DNA from: Actinernus sp. WN-2022
Lineage: Eukaryota > Cnidaria > Anthozoa > Actiniaria > Actinernidae
Assembly: GCA_030867875.1 (NCBI GenBank)
Contig: JAOWCC010000019.1
Span: 32,779,976-32,843,975 of the forward strand
Length of the DNA: 64,000 bases
Direction of reading: 5' to 3'
Shown here: one piece after another, positions 43,387 through 54,326 of the stretch
Layout of the letters: each line of letters starts with the position of its first letter
Numbering within the stretch: the stretch's first letter is position 1
The notes under the pieces: model-generated
The model's input: only the letters and a program-made list of their open reading frames with translations
Told to the model about the DNA's origin: nothing
Database searches by the model: none
Position numbers and translations under genes: made by a program

Positions 43387-43716
43387 GAAACTTTAGCAAC
43401 CATGACGGCAACGTCTAGGACGACGTCATAAAACAATGCATGTAAAATGCACGCAGTCGCCTACATTTCCACCGTTGTCTGCAAAAACACAATATGAAAC
43501 CCCCAAAGTTTACGTTTTAAAGAGAACGCGAACATAAGAAAGATAATCAATTCGTTTTTCATTCGGCATGAACTCTCTAAAGTCATCATATTTTTCGAAA
43601 ATCTGGATGTGAGAAACAATTCAAGGCGACCAAAGGAAAGAGTAAACACCAAATTTCGGCAAAAAATACTTCTCTGCGTCCCGTCGTCACAGCCGTCGCC
43701 GTCCTGGTTGTTTAAA
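43387..43716. mobile_element. MITE, AACCATGACGGCAACGTC termini
   Basis: TTTAGCAACCATGACGGCAAC at the left is mirrored by GTCGCCGTCCTGGTTGTTTAA at the right. Abuts the next foldback fragment. Confidence 0.6.
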
Positions 43717-43895
43717 GTGCATATCACCCTTTTGCAATTTTGATAGCTTATGAACCTTCATAAAGTTTTGAGTACTTCTGTGAAGAAAGTTTTGGTTTAA
43801 AGTGAATACTTTATGTTCTACGCTTGTTTGAAATCGTGTAAATGTGACCTTTCCTGACCCATGACCGAGTAAGTAAAAGCCTGATATCTCACAAA
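43712..43895. mobile_element. Half of a TTAAAGTGC foldback element, copy 3
   Basis: TTTAAAGTGCATATCACCC through GACCTTTCCTGACCCATGACC matches the left arm of the copies at 5.1 and 48.6 kb, then stops at CCTGATATCTC. The right arm is missing. Confidence 0.7.
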
Positions 43896-43899
43896 TACG

Positions 43900-45120
43900 G
43901 CACTGCGTCTGCGTATGTTGCTTGTTCTTATTTCGCTAGTGAAAACCAGGTTTTACCGAGTGGGATATCTCATTTATTGAATGCACAACAGTTGTTTTAC
44001 ACGTAACAAGAACCTAGTATCTAAAATTTTACAGATTCAATGTAGGCATACCTTCGAGTAACTTTACGCTAAATTGCATTTACTTCTATAGCTTAGTCAA
44101 ACATCACAGTATTACGTCACACTAACATCTAATACAATCTGGTAATTTTGAAAAGAACTTGGTAATATACATTCCAAATCGTTAGAAAATGCATTTATTG
44201 GCTCTTGGGTAGGTATTGCCGCATTTCAAATGTTTGCTCAATGATGAAATTTCAACTAATGGCTAATTACCATGATTAATACAATTCTGACTGCGCGAGG
44301 AATGGTACCGAATCCTGAAAAAGCGAAACATTTGGAGCGAGGTAATTTTATTTTGGTTCACAAAACAATAAAACTCCAAAGAGTGTGTAAATGAATTTTA
44401 AAATTCTGTAAAAAAAAATTGTTTCGAAGCACAAGCTCTGTATTACAAAATCGTACTTTTTCTACTCAGAGTAAAGTTTTTACAAGAATGTTCAGATTTG
44501 ACTATTTAAGTTTTAAATAAGATTAGTAGGTCTGGATTTCGAGTAGCAACAGATCTCGTAAATTAAATTTTAAAAAACAAACAGATTATTTGAGTAGTTT
44601 TGATATACCTTTTCGACACTTGGATGCAAAAGTTACAAGTTGAAAGAGTACCAATTGTTTCGAGCATCCTTTAGAGGGTTACCGCTATTTCATAAGGGTG
44701 TCGGTAAATTTGACTTAAGCCTCCGTGACCAGATCGAACGGGAGCATGGGTACAAGGTCAATTTTGCCATCTAGTACTGAGGCGGCTCCAGGATTTTGTG
44801 AGAGGGTATTTGGAAGGTGGGCTCGATTGAGAGAAAGGTGTTTCTATCGAAAGAAAGGGTCAGTTCTAACGAGAGAAAAGGGGGGGGGGGTTCTATTGTA
44901 CCCCCCGAATCCAATCTGGATCGCCCCAGTAATACATTAGCAAATGATAAAAATGTTTAGACATTTGTGCCTTTTAAATCAAGCAAGCAAGAACAGATTA
45001 CATGGCTTCACTTGACGATTTCAGAATTTCAATCTGCTTTCCTATTCCCATACCTTTCGGTCTGGTCACGTAGTCTTGAGTCACATTAACTGATAGCGGT
45101 TATTTGAAACAGCTGTATAC
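43900..45120. other. Intron, nothing recognised
   Basis: AT-rich sequence without exon, tandem or inverted repeat that I could resolve; a G-run of 11 is near 44.88 kb. Confidence 0.4.
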
Positions 45121-45127
45121 GACCTAC

Positions 45128-45256
45128 CTACACACACAGTTCCACCATTGAAGGCTTCGTAACCTTGGTTACACAAGCACCGATAGCTTCCAGGAGTGTT
45201 GACACATCGGCCTCCCAACAGACAGTAGTTAGGGTTCACATCACACTCGTTCACGT
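45128..45256 (-). CDS. FBN: Fibrillin exon 8: cbEGF domain
   Basis: 129 nt, phase 1-1, the longest cbEGF exon here. DVNEC start; YC, RC, RC, LC, VC follow; [12 protein letters not shown] core. Donor G|GTAGGT. Last of seven EGFs before the TB of exon 9. Confidence 0.93.
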
Positions 45257-45799
45257 CTGATTCAGTAAAGGCGGAAAATTTTGTTAGATACAACAGCACA
45301 AATGACAGTATAATCTAATACACAAACACACAGTTCATAACGCAAAACCTGACAGGTTTGATGGTTGTTTTAAAAAGTGTATATGACACATTTTCTTTGA
45401 TTTATATGTACAGGAAAGGAAAGGAATACCCAATTAAAAATTAAGAAAAAATACGGATGGTTTTTAGCGCCCGAAATACACTCCACTCCACACTTTGATT
45501 GTATATGCACAATCTGAACATAAATAATGAATAAATAACTTGTAACTTTTTCTTCTTCTTTTTCTTCTCATATTATTTCTCAATAGTCAAACAAATCTCA
45601 GATCCTCGATTTTGATTTAAATGTCTCCGTGTATAGGCAGAGCAGTCAGAATGGCAGAACATAGCATGTGCAGGTATCGTACAAGTACATATAACCTTTG
45701 TGAGTTTGCAGGTCGGTGATTAAGGACTGAAAAACTATAAGTAAAAGCAAAAAGGTGTTCATATATATAGCGCAAACTCTATATGGATATATTCAAATG

Positions 45800-46030
45800 C
45801 GCTTCACAAGGTTATTTTTGTGATACGGACTGCTATTGTAGTGCAATGTGCTGCCGTGCAGTTTACAATCATGAGTTATCGTTATCCGTACCTCAAATAC
45901 CAGGCTGTTGTGTCAGAAGACAATTCCCTACTCTTCTTGAAATAACACAACAGGCTCTTTCGCGTCTCCCTCGTATAGATTATAAAAGGAAGGAGACAAG
46001 GCCAACGGCTTATACGTCCCTGCCCAAGGA
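45800..46030. repeat. Dispersed repeat shared with 18.31-18.51 kb
   Basis: TACGGACTGCTATTGTA, GCAGTTTACAATCATGAGT, CAGGCTGTTGTGTCAGAAGA and AAGGAAGGAGACAAGG match, in inverted orientation, the sequence upstream of the LINE remnant at 18.3 kb. Confidence 0.6.
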
Positions 46031-46103
46031 CGCAGCCGGGATTCGAATCCCCGACCTCCCGAACTCTAGACCGTGCTCTACCAACTGAGCTAACCAGTGA
46101 GGC
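46027..46103 (-). pseudogene. tRNA-like SINE head
   Basis: Minus strand: GGTTAGCTCAGTTGGTAGAG (A-box), then GGGGATTCGAATCCCGG (B-box arm). The anticodon arm GGTCTAGAGTTCGGG does not pair as a tRNA should. Same head as at 17.61 kb. Confidence 0.55.
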
Positions 46104-46265
46104 GGTGAGTTCAAACAGTAAGAAGTATCAGTGACGATATAGCACCATTACCTTCCTCGATATACTTTCTGTTTGAATTAAAGATCCACACTGACAAGAT
46201 AATCCAATAATATAAAAGACGCTGTATCTCAGAACATTTATCTGTCATAGAAACTGACCCCATAC

Positions 46266-46391
46266 CTATACAGCGGGTGCCCTCAGGGTTCAACGAATAC
46301 CCAGCCACACACTCGCATCTCGCGCCTCCGATGGTATTGGAACAGCGGCCATGTTCACAGTATCTTGGGATGTCTGTGCATTCATTAATGT
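46266..46391 (-). CDS. FBN: Fibrillin exon 7: cbEGF domain
   Basis: 126 nt, phase 1-1. DINEC start; YC, RC, RC, EC, RC follow; CSNTIGGARCEC core, where an Ala replaces the usual aromatic residue before C4. The hydroxylation consensus is therefore not met here. Donor G|GTATGG. Confidence 0.92.
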
Positions 46392-46660
46392 CTAAGGGAG
46401 AGAATGGGAAAGACTCACAGTTTGATCAAACTCACACCGCGGCAAAACATTATGCTTCGCCGACTGTGGAGTTCAAATACAAGTTTCCGAGGTCTAAAAC
46501 GTGTTTAGTATATAATGTTCTAACTTAGTAAACTCACAGCGAATTACAAATTAAGAAAACTTAAACCTGTTAAGTCTTAGGCTTAGCTGTAAGTAGTTGT
46601 GTTGTATTTGGCGATAGAGTTCACACGTTATACATTAATTGCTATCTACAAACTCACTAT

Positions 46661-47042
46661 TAGCGGTGGGGTATTTTGCAGAATTCTGAATGCAAATTAG
46701 AAAATCCGGTTAGCGGAAATCCATGAGCCGCGATTCGCCATTTTCGTGAAACTCGTTTACCTGTGATATTTTAGCCCTAAAACCTCATCGTTTACCTGGG
46801 AACTTATGTTCACTGACCGGTTAGGGTATGTTATGGTTCGGGGTTAGGGTTTTAGTTTATTAAAGCAGCAAAGAGTATTCTAACTAAGTGGAATCAGCCA
46901 CTTTGAAAATCTGGTTCGCCGGGGAGGACTCGAACCTCGGTCTCTCTGTTCAAGGCGGACGTGATAACCACTACACCATCGGAGAGCCTACTGACCGCTG
47001 ACCGGATTTTCTAATCCTGCATTCTGCAAAATAACCTCGCCG
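46661..47042. mobile_element. TIR element carrying a tRNA-like sequence
   Basis: GCGGTGGGGTATTTTGCAGA and TCTGCAAAATAACCTCGCCGC are inverted, with AGAAAATCCGGT / ACCGGATTTTCT inside. It encloses a minus-strand tRNA-like stretch (46919-46987) and a GTTTACC / GGTTAGGG module. Confidence 0.65.
46919..46987 (-). pseudogene. tRNA-like sequence, degenerate
   Basis: GATGGTGTAGTGGTTATCACG then GAGGTTCGAGTCCTC, like tRNA-Val A- and B-boxes, but acceptor ends do not pair and the anticodon loop is unclear. Confidence 0.5.
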
Positions 47043-47059
47043 CACTATTAGCTCCACAT

Positions 47060-47690
47060 TTTTATTGCAGCACTGTCTGCGGTAGCATGGGTACGGCCTC
47101 TCTAAAAAAATACAAAAACTTCAAAACAGAGCTGCCAGAATCATTACAGGTTCTGACTATGAGATAAGGTCAAAAGATATATTAGATGTATTTGATTGGA
47201 AAGACCTGGAGGAACGATGCCGTTGCCCGCATGTACGAAACCATGAATGACGAAGTTCCGCTATATTTATCACAATTATTCACCAAAACTAGCACAGTTC
47301 ATCAATATAACTTGCGTCGCTCTGAACATTGTCTTTCCATCCCTAGACAAAACACGAGGGCTTCTAATACAGAGGGGCATCTCCATGGAACAACTGATCT
47401 ATCTTATGAAGCACAAAATGCTACCAGTGTCAGGCACTACTTGTAATATTTGTAGCTTTTATAGTTTAGTAGATTTTTAATACTTAGATAAACGTATATC
47501 CTTAGCTTATATTTATATCATTATTAATATTTTTATACGTCTTACTATGTTGTGAAATTCTTCGTTATCTTCATTGTTATTAGTATAAATTGTAATTTAA
47601 CACACGGCTCTCTGGAAGAGCATCCTTTGTAATTTATTGATGAAGAGACTCCGTGTTTAAATAAAGAGTACTTATGTACAATGTATGTAT
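47060..47690 (+). pseudogene. LINE 3' remnant with hairpin tail
   Basis: Plus frames read LQNRAARIITGSDYEIRSKDIL then, after a frameshift, MYETMNDEVPLYLSQLF and YNLRRSEHCLSIPRQNT: a CR1/L2-like RT C-terminus. The tail CACGGCTCTCTGGAAGAG ... GAAGAGACTCCGTG then AAATAAAG and ATGT repeats is the best example of the shared LINE 3' end in this window. Confidence 0.7.
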
Positions 47691-48210
47691 GTACGTGCCT
47701 AAAATTAGAAACAGGAGTGATTGCCTTTGTTTTCTTTCAGTTTTGGGCGGGAAAATGGTGGGGACGCGCGCGCGCTGCGCTCATCAAAAGCGCATGCGCG
47801 TGACGTTTTGCCGCTGTGTGGATCAAACTATTACCATTACAGCGCTTTTTCAAATGTGATTTGGCAGCCGGCACTCAACCATCCATGATTCTAATTAGCT
47901 GTCTTGCGCCTAAAGAAATATACAATTTCCTATTTTTAGTTCGTAAAAGAATCGAGGTAGAATGTAAAGGTACGTTTGATTGATATCATGTAAATATGAC
48001 AGACGCTGTAAACATTGCAAAGGAGAATAAAGTTTGACTTTATAAAGACCTTTTCCTACCAAAAACGCAAAAAGCAGGAAACGAAAGTAGTTCTAGAGTC
48101 ATATTTGAGCTGAGATTTTACTAGCTAGGAGCGATTAAGCCGAATCAGTCTATAGCATATGTTCTATCAAAATACACGAAGATGCTGTGAACTTGAAAAG
48201 ACGCACGAAC

Positions 48211-48336
48211 CTTCACAATTTCGCCGGTCAGCGGTAAGTGTGTATCCTGAGATGCACTGACACCTGAATGAGCCCTCAGTGTTAAAGCACAGACCATTCC
48301 TGCACACATCTGCTTCCGTGGCGCACTCATCAATGT
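48211..48336 (-). CDS. FBN: Fibrillin exon 6: cbEGF domain
   Basis: 126 nt, phase 1-1. DIDEC start; VC, LC, RC, QC, NC follow; [12 protein letters not shown] core. Donor G|GTTCGT is weak, lacking the +3 purine. The frame and length still fit. No stand-alone long ORF marks this exon. Confidence 0.9.
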
Positions 48337-48649
48337 CTGTATGAGATCAACAATTGCAAGTGGTGAGAAATTATTTCGAACAACAAGCTTAGTTCCAGGA
48401 AAATGTTCGCTGCCCGGAACAAATAATGCCCGCTGATATTATCACTGCATCGAGGGATCGCACAAGTATAGGTTACTGTGACAGGTTTGAAAAACGCATG
48501 CGCGTTCGTAAATTATACCCGTGAAATCACACTCGCACGCGTCAGTTTGGTTGCAATTTCACTCAAAATTTTACTTTAGAGGATTTTTACAAAAAAATAC
48601 ATGCTTAGATTCTTAAGTACTTACTAATAAAACTCAACTAATAAAATTC

Positions 48650-49720
48650 TTAAAGTGCCTATAACCATTTTGCAATGTTATAGCTATGAACCTCTGTGAA
48701 GAAAGTTTTGGTTTACAGTGAATACTTTATGTTCTATATACGCTTGTTTGAAATCGTATAAATGTGACCTTTCCTAACCTTTGACCGCGTAAGTAAACGC
48801 CTGGGTCGATACCTGTATAGATGTGATCTTGACGTCATATAATTAATTCGGCTTTGCAATCATTTGAATAAATACTTTACATGTTGACTAAAATGACTTT
48901 TTTCTTTACTAACAACTCACAAACTGTGTATATTTTCTATGCATCGATGCTGTTTTGAAAGAAAGGCGCCATGGAGAATAATGCATTAATGAGATGACGT
49001 CTAACAGGAATCGACCCAGGCTTTTACTTACGCAGTAATGGGTCAGGAAAGGTCAAATATACACGATTTCAAACAAGCGTAGAACATTGAGTATTCACTG
49101 TAAACCAAAACTTTCTTCACAGAAGTACTCAAAACTTTTCGGAGGTTCATAGCTATAAAAAATGCAAAAAGGTTATAGGCAAATCAAACCAATTTTTATT
49201 TTATTTTATTAAATTTTAGTCTTCTCTTAGTCATTTTGTGCAATTAAAAATAAAATTGGAGAGCGCGACAATTTTTTTTCGTGTCAAAGTCATGCATAAT
49301 TGTCAAAATCATGCGACAATTTTTATGCCGTTAAATATGTGCTAATCACATGCTTGACGTCAGTTGGTTTGCACATTTACATCTACCAAAGTAAACATAT
49401 GGCCCACGGCAAAAACAAAAATATGACAGATGATAAGGCCCCTCAAGTAAGACATATTTAGAATGAATTTTTTTTTTAAACGCACTGTATTTTGTATTAT
49501 TTACGAAGACGAATATAGATGTGCAAACCAACTGACGTCACACATGTGATTAGTAATCTTTAACGGAATAAAAATTAGGCCTGACTTTGGCACGAAAAAA
49601 AATGTTCGCGCTCTCCAATTTTATTTTTAATTGCACAAAATGACTAAGAGTAGACTAAAATTTAATAAAATAAAATAAAATAAAAACGGGGTTGATGTTT
49701 TCACTTCATAGGCACTTTAA
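48650..49720. mobile_element. TTAAAGTGC foldback element, copy 4, with nested insertion
   Basis: TTAAAGTGCCTATAACC at the left; the right end GGTTATAGGCACTTTAA is split by a 526-bp foldback flanked by ATAGGCA on both sides. TCATGGGTCAGG-type and CTTTCTTCACAGAAGTACTC arms as in the other copies. Confidence 0.8.
49182..49707. mobile_element. Foldback element nested in the TTAAAGTGC element
   Basis: Arms TTTTTATTTTATTTTATTAA and TTAATAAAATAAAATAAAAA, then GACTAAAATTTAATAAA and GGAGAGCGCGACA / GTTCGCGCTCTCC, pair for over 150 bp; the centre has CATGCTTGACGTCAGTTGG / CCAACTGACGTCACACATG. Flanking ATAGGCA (49175-49181 and 49708-49714) looks like a 7-bp target duplication. Confidence 0.75.
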
Positions 49721-49816
49721 TTCTTGCGATTTTCCTCCATTTCAAGCTGCTCCCGCGATTTCTACCGCTGACTGCACATGCGCAACAGTGGTTATTGTTT
49801 CTATGTATTCTTGTAC

Positions 49817-49939
49817 CTCGACAAAAACCTCCTCCATTCAATGTGAACCCAGGGTTACATTGACATCGATACGAGCCAGGAGTGTTCACGCACGTGCCGT
49901 TACCACAGATACCTCGCCCCAGGACGCACTCGTCCACGT
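49817..49939 (-). CDS. FBN: Fibrillin exon 5: cbEGF domain
   Basis: 123 nt, phase 1-1. DVDEC start; IC, TC, RC, QC, FC follow; [12 protein letters not shown] core. Donor G|GTACAA. Confidence 0.93.
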
Positions 49940-50019
49940 CTGTAACGCAATACAAAGATATTTTTGAACCATGAATTTGTGAGTATGTAGCGAATTCAAA
50001 GGGGAATGTCGGCTGAAAA

Positions 50020-50335
50020 ACAATGTTTGCTCCGGCAAATGTATATGTCATTTATATACCGATTTTCTTGTCCAGAAAACGAATTTGAATCCCCTCCCCC
50101 GGCAATCTTGGATTTTATGACGTCACAAGTGCTGCCCCTACTGTCAGAAAACAGTGTGCAGCAGTGACATCATAAGATCCAAGATGGCGCGAGAAATTCA
50201 AATGAGTTTTATGGACACGAAAATCAGTCTATATATGACTGATCTAGTGTACAATTTACAGGGAACAAACACAGCAATAGATTCAGCAATAGATAAGGAA
50301 CATTTGAGAGAAAACATTGTTCCCTTGCAAAAAAA
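50020..50335. repeat. Inverted repeat, AAAACAATGTTTGCTC arms
   Basis: AATCTTGGATTTTATGACGTCAC faces GTGACATCATAAGATCCAAG (both read in part), and AAAACAATGTTTGC faces AAACATTGTTCCC. A degenerate foldback of ~310 bp directly upstream of exon 4's donor. Confidence 0.55.
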
Positions 50336-50364
50336 ATCCCTAAATGTACTTGGGTGAAACCTAC

Positions 50365-50487
50365 CAACGCACGTTCGTTTGTTGTCTGAAATCCGGTAGC
50401 CTTCATTACATTGGCAGGTGAAACTTCCATTCATGTTCTTGCACTTCCCATGTTCACAATAACCGGGTGTACCACACTCGTTCATGT
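50365..50487 (-). CDS. FBN: Fibrillin exon 4: cbEGF domain
   Basis: 123 nt, phase 1-1. DMNEC start; YC, KC, TC, QC, TC follow; CKNMNGSFTCQC core. Donor G|GTAGGT. Confidence 0.93.
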
Positions 50488-51010
50488 CTGTAAAGTAGAA
50501 AAAAAAAGCAAGGACTGTTTCATTCCTATTGTAGCATATCTATTTAATACATCAGTTTATTTAACCCTTTTTGCAGTATACAACTGAATTACTAGGGTGT
50601 CAGCAACTCAGCAATGCAGTTAGGATGGTTCGTAACCTCAGTAATAATAGCACTATTTACAACGTAAACATGAATAACTAATCGACTAACCGTTATGACT
50701 CATCAAATCTGTTAGTTTTATGTATTGGCACTGTCCCAGATTAACTGATAAAGCTATAAAATGCTACTTCTATTTTAGTTGATGTTAAAACGGATACTGA
50801 CATAATTTAGAAAATATACAATTTTAAATAAAGTAAATGTATTCGTTTACTGAGTAAAAAGTGGACAAAATATTACTTTATGGGTGTTAAAATTGCTTTC
50901 TCGCTGGAGCTCGAGCACTATATTTCTTCAAAACTTGAAAAATTGGCCATTTTTAAAAATACAACTGAATGCTCAATCGCTGCCTACAGTTGCAAGTATA
51001 ATTATCTATA

Positions 51011-51324
51011 GGGGGCCGTTCACACTAAGCACTTAGATCGATCTGGGATCGATCCGAGATCGAGTGTGAACAGTCCACACCATCCGAGATCGGTTCGAGA
51101 TCGAGCTAGTTGAGTCCACCTCAAGAGATGGTCTCGGTTCGATCCGAGATCGATCTCAACTAGTCCGACTTCTAGTGAGAACGCAGAGCGATCCAAACTC
51201 GGCCTAAATGCGTATTAAAATGCTTTTCTGCTTCAGTGTGAACGATCCCTTTGAAGGGGACTATTGATCCGAGATCGATCTAACTCAGATCGATCCAAAA
51301 CAAGTAAGTATGAACGGCCCCTAC
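51011..51324. mobile_element. MITE, GGGGCCGTTCACACT termini, GATCGA-rich
   Basis: AGGGGGCCGTTCACACT at the left is mirrored by TATGAACGGCCCCTA at the right. The inside is packed with CGATCTGGGATCGATCC, CCGAGATCGAG and GATCGATCTAACTC motifs, in both orientations. No ORF. Confidence 0.75.
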
Positions 51325-51389
51325 GTATCTACACTGTAAGTGCGGTCAGTCTATATATTGTATGTAGTTTATTTTACAAGATAGGTTAC

Positions 51390-51509
51390 CTTTGCATCGT
51401 AGCCCAGTCACGTCAATAGTAAAACCTTCAGGACAAACACATAAGAAGCTGCCGTATGTATTCATGCATTTGCCATTAATACAGGGATTCATCTTGCACT
51501 CGTCCACGT
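51390..51509 (-). CDS. FBN: Fibrillin exon 3: cbEGF domain
   Basis: 120 nt, phase 1-1. DVDEC start; PC, KC, LC, VC, RC follow; [12 protein letters not shown] core. Donor G|GTAACC. Confidence 0.93.
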
Positions 51510-52087
51510 CTGGAAAATATCACGATGGATAAGCAAACGGCACAAGTCAGCAAAAAAAGAGGAGCAACTAACATAGTAGTATAAAGATTAAATATATCCA
51601 AGTTGTGTAAATATGAAACTCCAAATTATGACAAATTATTTATTTAATTAAATATTTTAAAGTCATGACAAATTACACAATAAAGAGAGCGGAACGCGCG
51701 CTCTGATTGGTTGATAGCCATGTGTTATTGGAGATGCAAGGATGATGCATGTTTTGTACGAAGTCATTTGTATTAAACAGTCGGGTCACTCTCGACTGTG
51801 CCTCGTGGCTTACGTCTTTGTTTCGACGCATGGCAAAAAGTGACATGTATAGACCCTTTGCACGTGACGTCATAGCCGCCATGTTGGTGTACAGTTAACA
51901 ATATATTCTTCGTTAGCTTCTTTTGCCCTGTACAACAACATGGCCGCCATGCCCTTTGTCATTTCAACCTCTGGAGATTGAGTGCAAACCATATATTTGT
52001 TGAATATTACACAACTAACGTAGTCTAGTTTCGTATTCGAAAATTACCGCTGAATGCAATGAATACAGACGCATGTACGCAGGGTTA

Positions 52088-52225
52088 GCCTCATTCTGAA
52101 GTTAAACTGACATTCATAAATACCAGCGAGAAGGTGCAAAACGCGAAACTATAACAATACGCAGAGTTGTGAATAGCCCACCTTCTCGCTGGTATTTACG
52201 AATGTTTAACTTCAGAATGAGGCTA
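52088..52225. repeat. Hairpin, GAATGAGGCTAACCC arms
   Basis: GGGTTAGCCTCATTCTGAAG mirrors CTTCAGAATGAGGCTAACCC; inner arms ATACCAGCGAGAAGGTG / CACCTTCTCGCTGGTAT. About 138 bp. Confidence 0.75.
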
Positions 52226-52449
52226 ACCCGAAACTGGACTATGGACCTTATTCACACGGCGGCCATGTTTAATCCCAGGAGTATAAAAACCTTTGTTTTG
52301 CACGCGTGAACTCGTTCTGAAACTGCTCAGTACGAGGCTACACGTGCGAAATCTATTGTTTCAAGCCAATATGGCCGCCGTGTGACAAAAGCCCATTGCA
52401 GTGACTTCACAAAGCAAGCGTTGAGACAACTATAGTTACAATGGTGGCT

Positions 52450-52660
52450 GTTAATTGGCGGTCTCCTCCCTCAATGCTTGATTGAAATGATACACAATGT
52501 TTTCCTTGACGACTACGTCTATACACAGTTGTTGGTCATCGTATATCTGCTTTCATTTGAACCATCCCACGTGTGCGCGAGGTTCGTCGATTCATACGAA
52601 AATCGCTGAAAATAATCCACCAGACCGAAAAAGATGGCGGCGGTACATTTAACCACAATC
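52450..52660. repeat. Dispersed repeat shared with positions 20-200
   Basis: CTCCCTCAATGCTTGATTGAAAT, ATGTTTTCCTTGA and AAAATCGCTGAAAATAA (each read in part) recur at the left edge of the window in the same orientation. Confidence 0.55.
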
Positions 52661-52960
52661 CCTTGCGAACCTGACACAGTAAAACACACACATAGAAATG
52701 ACAGTGTATTGGCAACAGCACTTGTACTGGCTTGTTTTTAAGATTTAAAACCTTTCCACAGCGATTTTATAACGGTTTAAATATTTTTGTGCGCAAAGGA
52801 TTGTGGGTAATAGTACAAGCCGCCATCTTTCTCGGTACGGGAGATTGTGTACGGCCCGGCCTGTGAACATGAAGGAATCTCACGGTGACACAGCCCATTT
52901 ACTCTAACTACTGTATTGAACATAAAGATCGCCAACAAAAGCAAGAAGCTCCATACATAC

Positions 52961-53080
52961 CAGTGCATGTGAATCCCTTGAGTTTGTATCCAAGGTGACA
53001 CTCACACCTAAAACTTCCAATCGTGTTGATGCATATGCCATAGAGGCACAGCTCATCGATTAGACTACACTCGTCCACAT
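52961..53080 (-). CDS. FBN: Fibrillin exon 2: cbEGF domain
   Basis: 120 nt, phase 1-1. DVDEC start; LC, IC, RC, EC, TC follow; [12 protein letters not shown] core. Donor G|GTATGT. Its acceptor and first ~38 nt are the downstream end of the 96-bp array, so this is the only complete unit of that array. Confidence 0.92.
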
Positions 53081-54010
53081 CTAAACACAAACGTGAGAAA
53101 TATCTAGTTATTGCATGTCACTAGCAGTATAGAGGCACAGCTCATCGATTAGACTACACTCGTCCACATCTAAACACAAACGTGAGAAATATCTAGTTAT
53201 TGCATGTCACTAGCAGTATGCCATATAGAGGCACAGCTCATCGATTAGACTACACTCGTCCACATCTAAACACAAACGTGAGAAATATCTAGTTATTCCC
53301 ATATAGAGGCACAGCTCATCGATTAGACTACACTCGTCCACATCTAAACACAAACGTGAGAAATATCTAGTTATTGCATGTCCCTAGCAGTATGCCATAT
53401 AGAGGCACAGCTCATCGATTAGACTACACTCGTCCACATCTAAACACAAACGTGAGAAATATCTAGTTATTGCATGTCCCTAGCTGTATGCCATATAGAG
53501 GCACAGCTCATCGATTAGACTACACTCGTCCACATCTAAACACAAACGTGAGAAATATCTAGTTATTGCATGTCCCTAGCTGTATGCCATATAGAGGCAC
53601 AGCTCATCGATTAGACTACACTCGTCCACATCTAAACACAAACGTGAGAAATATCTAGTTATTGCATGTCCCTAGCTGTATGCCATATAGAGGCACAGCT
53701 CATCGATTAGACTACACTCGTCCACATCTAAACACAAACGTGAGAAATATCTAGTTATTGCATGTCCCTAGCTGTATGCCATATAGAGGCACAGCTCATC
53801 GATTAGACTACACTCGTCCACATCTAAACACAAACGTGAGAAATATCTAGTTATTGCATGTCCCTAGCAGTATGCCATATAGAGGCACAGCTCATCGATT
53901 AGACTACACTCGTCCACATCTAAACACAAACGTGAGAAATATCTAGTTATTGCATGTCCCTAGCAGTATGCCATATAGAGGCACAGCTCATCGATTAGAC
54001 TACACTCGTC
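53042..54010. repeat. 96-bp tandem array copying a splice acceptor and EGF exon start, 11 units
   Basis: AGAGGCACAGCTCATCG starts at 53042, 53131, 53227, 53305, 53401, 53497, 53593, 53689, 53785, 53881 and 53977. Steps are 96 bp except 89 and 78. Each full unit holds, on the minus strand, CACGTTTGTGTTTAG followed by ATGTGGACGAGTGTAG, i.e. the acceptor and DVDEC codons of exon 2. Copies are almost identical. Confidence 0.95.
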
Positions 54011-54054
54011 AAAGAGAATCCTTTGCGGAAACCAAATTGGTAATTATATACAGT

Positions 54055-54326
54055 CAGGAGCCCATTACCAGGAGCGTTCCTATGTCAAGGGAAGGGCCCG
54101 CAGCACAGAAGTAGATGTGGCTATATTTAGAATTCGAATTCCCGCGTTGAAAGTGAGAAGAATGATAATGAATAATAATGAGAAGTGACGTATAGCTATC
54201 TGATTGGCTAAGACAACATGGCCTTTGTTTATTTCGCGCGAAATGCAATTCTAAATATAGCCACATCTACTCCTGTGCTGGGAACAGAACCAATGGGAGG
54301 ATGGACGCTCCTGGTAATGGCTCCTG
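54055..54326. mobile_element. MITE, CAGGAGCCCATTACCAG termini, copy 2
   Basis: CAGGAGCCCATTACCAGGAG and CTCCTGGTAATGGCTCCTG are mirrored; inner arms AAGTAGATGTGGCTATATTT / AAATATAGCCACATCTACT. Uninterrupted version of 21756-22142. Confidence 0.8.

Noticed and set aside
46919..46987. Functional tRNA gene (Val-like)
   Set aside because: Acceptor ends do not pair, the anticodon loop is unclear and it lies in a TIR element. The other tRNA-like stretches fail in similar ways.
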